Assembly: GCA_002293425.1 (NCBI GenBank)
Contig: DBDE01000036.1
Coordinates: 1 to 14,408, forward strand
DNA: 14,408 nucleotides
DNA from: Alistipes sp. UBA940
GTDB lineage: Bacteria; Bacteroidota; Bacteroidia; Bacteroidales; Rikenellaceae
Direction of reading: 5' to 3'
Positions 13,072 to 14,408 of the stretch are shown in pieces (position 1 is the first letter of the stretch; each line of letters begins with the position of its first letter). The position numbers and the translations under genes were made by a program. Under the pieces are notes generated by a model, which did no database searches, had not been told where the DNA came from, and saw only the letters and a list, made by a program, of their open reading frames with translations.

Positions 13072-14172
13072 ATGAAAGTAATTTTTCTTGGTCCTGCATA
13101 CCCTTATCGCGGAGGTATCGCGACGATTATCGAAACTCTGGCTCGCGTTTTTGCGGCTCGGGGCTGGGAGGTGGGCGTCTGGACTTTTCGGGTGCAATAC
13201 CCCTCGTGGCTCTTCCCGGGACGAAGCCAATTTCGCGACGGTACAAAGCCCCAAGACATTGACATTCAACGAGTTATCAACACCATCAATCCGCTCAACT
13301 GGCTCAGTGTAGGACTAAAAATTGCACGCCGCAAGCCCGATATGGTGGTGCTGAAATATTGGACACCGATGATGGCGCCGTGCTTCGGAACGATCGCGCG
13401 AGTGGCTAAAATTTTCTCGAAACACACTAAATTCATCGTGCAGTTGGACAACGTCGTTCCCCACGAGCGACATTGGTGGGACGGGCTTTTGACGCGCTTT
13501 TTTGTGCGCTCGATGGATGGTTTCGTAGCGATGTCGAGAGCGGTGGCGCGCGATTTGGAGGCGTTTCGGCGTGCCGACCAGCCGTGTGTCACCTCGCCCC
13601 ATCCACTGTTCGATAATTTTGGCGAACGGGTGGCGCGCCAGGAGGCTTGTCGTCTGTTGGGGCTCGATCCGGCGCAGCATTATGCAATGTTTTTCGGGTT
13701 GGTGCGGGAGTACAAGGGGTTGGACCTGTTGCTTTCGGCGTGGAAGCCTTCGGGCGAGCGGATGCTGCTTGTGGTGGGCGAGTTTTACGACGATATTGGG
13801 CTTTATGATCTGCCGAAAGAGGGCGTCGTTGTTCACCCCCATTTTGTGCCGGACGAGCAGGTTCGGTTGTGGTTTTCGGTTGCAGATTTGGTGGTTTTGC
13901 CCTATCGGTCGGCCACTCAGAGCGGTGTGACGCAGATTGCTTATCACTTCGGGGTTCCGATGGTTGTGACGGATGTCGGGGGGTTGCCGGAGGTGGTGCG
14001 GGACGGAACGGTGGGTTATGTCGTGCCGCCGACGGCGGAGGGTTTGGTGGCGGGCATCGAGCGTGCTTTTGAGAATCTCGACACTTTGCGCGCTAATTTT
14101 GCGACCGAGAGACAACGCTTTGGCTGGGACGCCGCCGCAGACGCCATTCTCGCCGCCGCACATTACAAGTGA
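13072..14172 (+). CDS. Glycosyltransferase family 4 protein
   Basis: A 366-residue GT-B-fold glycosyltransferase. The N-terminal domain opens with the donor/acceptor loop FLGPAYPYRGGIATIIETLA (5-24). The C-terminal GT4 domain has AMFFGLVREYKGLDLLLSAW (205-224), VVGEFY (234-239) and the nucleotide-sugar region LPYRSATQSGVTQIAYHFG (276-294) followed by PMVVTDVGGLPEVV (296-309). The position of the usual first Glu of the EX7E motif carries a different residue, as in many Bacteroidota GT4 proteins of this type; Glu307 fits the second. There is no signal peptide or membrane helix, so it acts at the cytoplasmic side, probably in cell-surface glycan or lipid-linked sugar synthesis. Donor and acceptor are unknown. 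It stands alone and is probably transcribed from a leaderless promoter. Confidence 0.9.
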   Translation: MKVIFLGPAYPYRGGIATIIETLARVFAARGWEVGVWTFRVQYPSWLFPGRSQFRDGTKPQDIDIQRVINTINPLNWLSVGLKIARRKPDMVVLKYWTPMMAPCFGTIARVAKIFSKHTKFIVQLDNVVPHERHWWDGLLTRFFVRSMDGFVAMSRAVARDLEAFRRADQPCVTSPHPLFDNFGERVARQEACRLLGLDPAQHYAMFFGLVREYKGLDLLLSAWKPSGERMLLVVGEFYDDIGLYDLPKEGVVVHPHFVPDEQVRLWFSVADLVVLPYRSATQSGVTQIAYHFGVPMVVTDVGGLPEVVRDGTVGYVVPPTAEGLVAGIERAFENLDTLRANFATERQRFGWDAAADAILAAAHYK

Positions 14173-14222
14173 AAGGTGATTTTCGCGCCGCGTTAGCCTC
14201 TTTCTTCACTCTTCATTTTTAA

Positions 14223-14408
14223 TTTTTTATTCGCGAAGCGTTCTTCTCAGCTTCAGGCCACAATGGTGGCTCCGATCAGAGCACGGACGGGCGTTATTGG
14301 TCTGCTACGCAGTACCCGTCCCTTACCTCCAACGCCTACCACCTGTACTTCCACAGCACGGGCGTCTACCCGGATAGCGGTAGCGGTAAGACCAATCGTT
14401 TCTCCGTC
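14223..14408 (+). pseudogene. Start-less C-terminal fragment of a FISUMP/C-type-lectin-like protein (runs off window)
   Basis: After a TAA at 14220-14222 the frame is open for 62 codons to the window end. It reads FFSASGHNGG, GRYWSATQYPS, NAYHLYFHSTGVYP and NRFSV, which is the C-terminal pattern of Bacteroidales 'Fibrobacter succinogenes major paralogous domain' proteins (usually LPAAGYR...YWSST...AY.L.F.S..V.P.....GFSVRCVR). No ATG, GTG or TTG start with upstream domain sequence is present; homology begins abruptly near 14241 after the low-complexity tract 14200-14230. So this is a partial copy, not an intact gene. Codons 39-55 (14337-14387) are dominated by TAC, CAC, GAT, AGC and GGT, which are one or two A-substitutions from AAC/AAT. 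This is the pattern left by adenine-specific mutagenesis in diversity-generating retroelements. The remainder lies outside the window. Confidence 0.6.

Overview
The window looks like a chromosomal segment of a Bacteroidota (Bacteroidales) bacterium, most likely an Alistipes/Rikenellaceae-type gut organism. The evidence is: promoters carry the Bacteroidota -7 box TAnnTTTG rather than sigma70 boxes; nusB encodes the long (~290 aa) Bacteroidota form; the order nusB, DUF1573 lipoprotein, yajC is typical of the phylum; and Shine-Dalgarno sequences are weak or absent. The genus is an inference from overall protein resemblance and moderately high GC. No rRNA, tRNA, CRISPR array or transposase is visible.

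Layout. (1) 1-137: intergenic DNA with a double stem-loop repeat and a terminator. (2) 138-846, minus: a zeta-toxin/COG4185-like kinase translationally coupled to a 47-residue acidic protein. (3) 847-999: a ~116 bp imperfect palindrome. (4) 1000-3148, minus: an HI0933/YhiN-type flavoprotein, a PduO-type cobalamin adenosyltransferase and a small DUF2795 protein. (5) 3154-3186: a symmetric divergent promoter serving region 4 and the plus-strand operon. (6) 3191-8238, plus: nusB, DUF1573 lipoprotein, yajC, polyprenyl synthetase, U32 peptidase/tRNA-hydroxylation-type protein and aminopeptidase P, with 4-nt or 1-nt overlaps or short gaps. (7) 8303-9244, plus: a leucine-rich-repeat lipoprotein whose end overlaps the end of recJ. 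(8) 9228-12617, minus: lipA, lipB and recJ with overlapping junctions behind a consensus promoter. (9) 12750-12974, minus: a self-contained small unit (promoter, 29-codon ORF, terminator). (10) 13072-14172, plus: a family 4 glycosyltransferase. (11) 14223-14408, plus: a start-less fragment resembling the C-terminus of FISUMP-type proteins, running off the window.

Most genes are housekeeping: translocase accessory, antitermination, isoprenoid, lipoate, cobalamin and recombination functions. The unusual signal is repeat biology. A tandem double-hairpin element sits in the intergenic DNA before the cobalamin adenosyltransferase gene, and a structurally matching copy lies in frame inside lipB. 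The adenosyltransferase gene itself carries an in-frame ~99 nt block of tandem repeats and a 16 bp palindrome of intergenic character. lipB has a second odd block near its 3' end. Together they suggest short repeats that invade reading frames and are tolerated as peptide inserts. The two other candidates for something undescribed are the 29-codon transcription unit and the terminal fragment, whose codon pattern resembles a diversity-generating-retroelement variable region.
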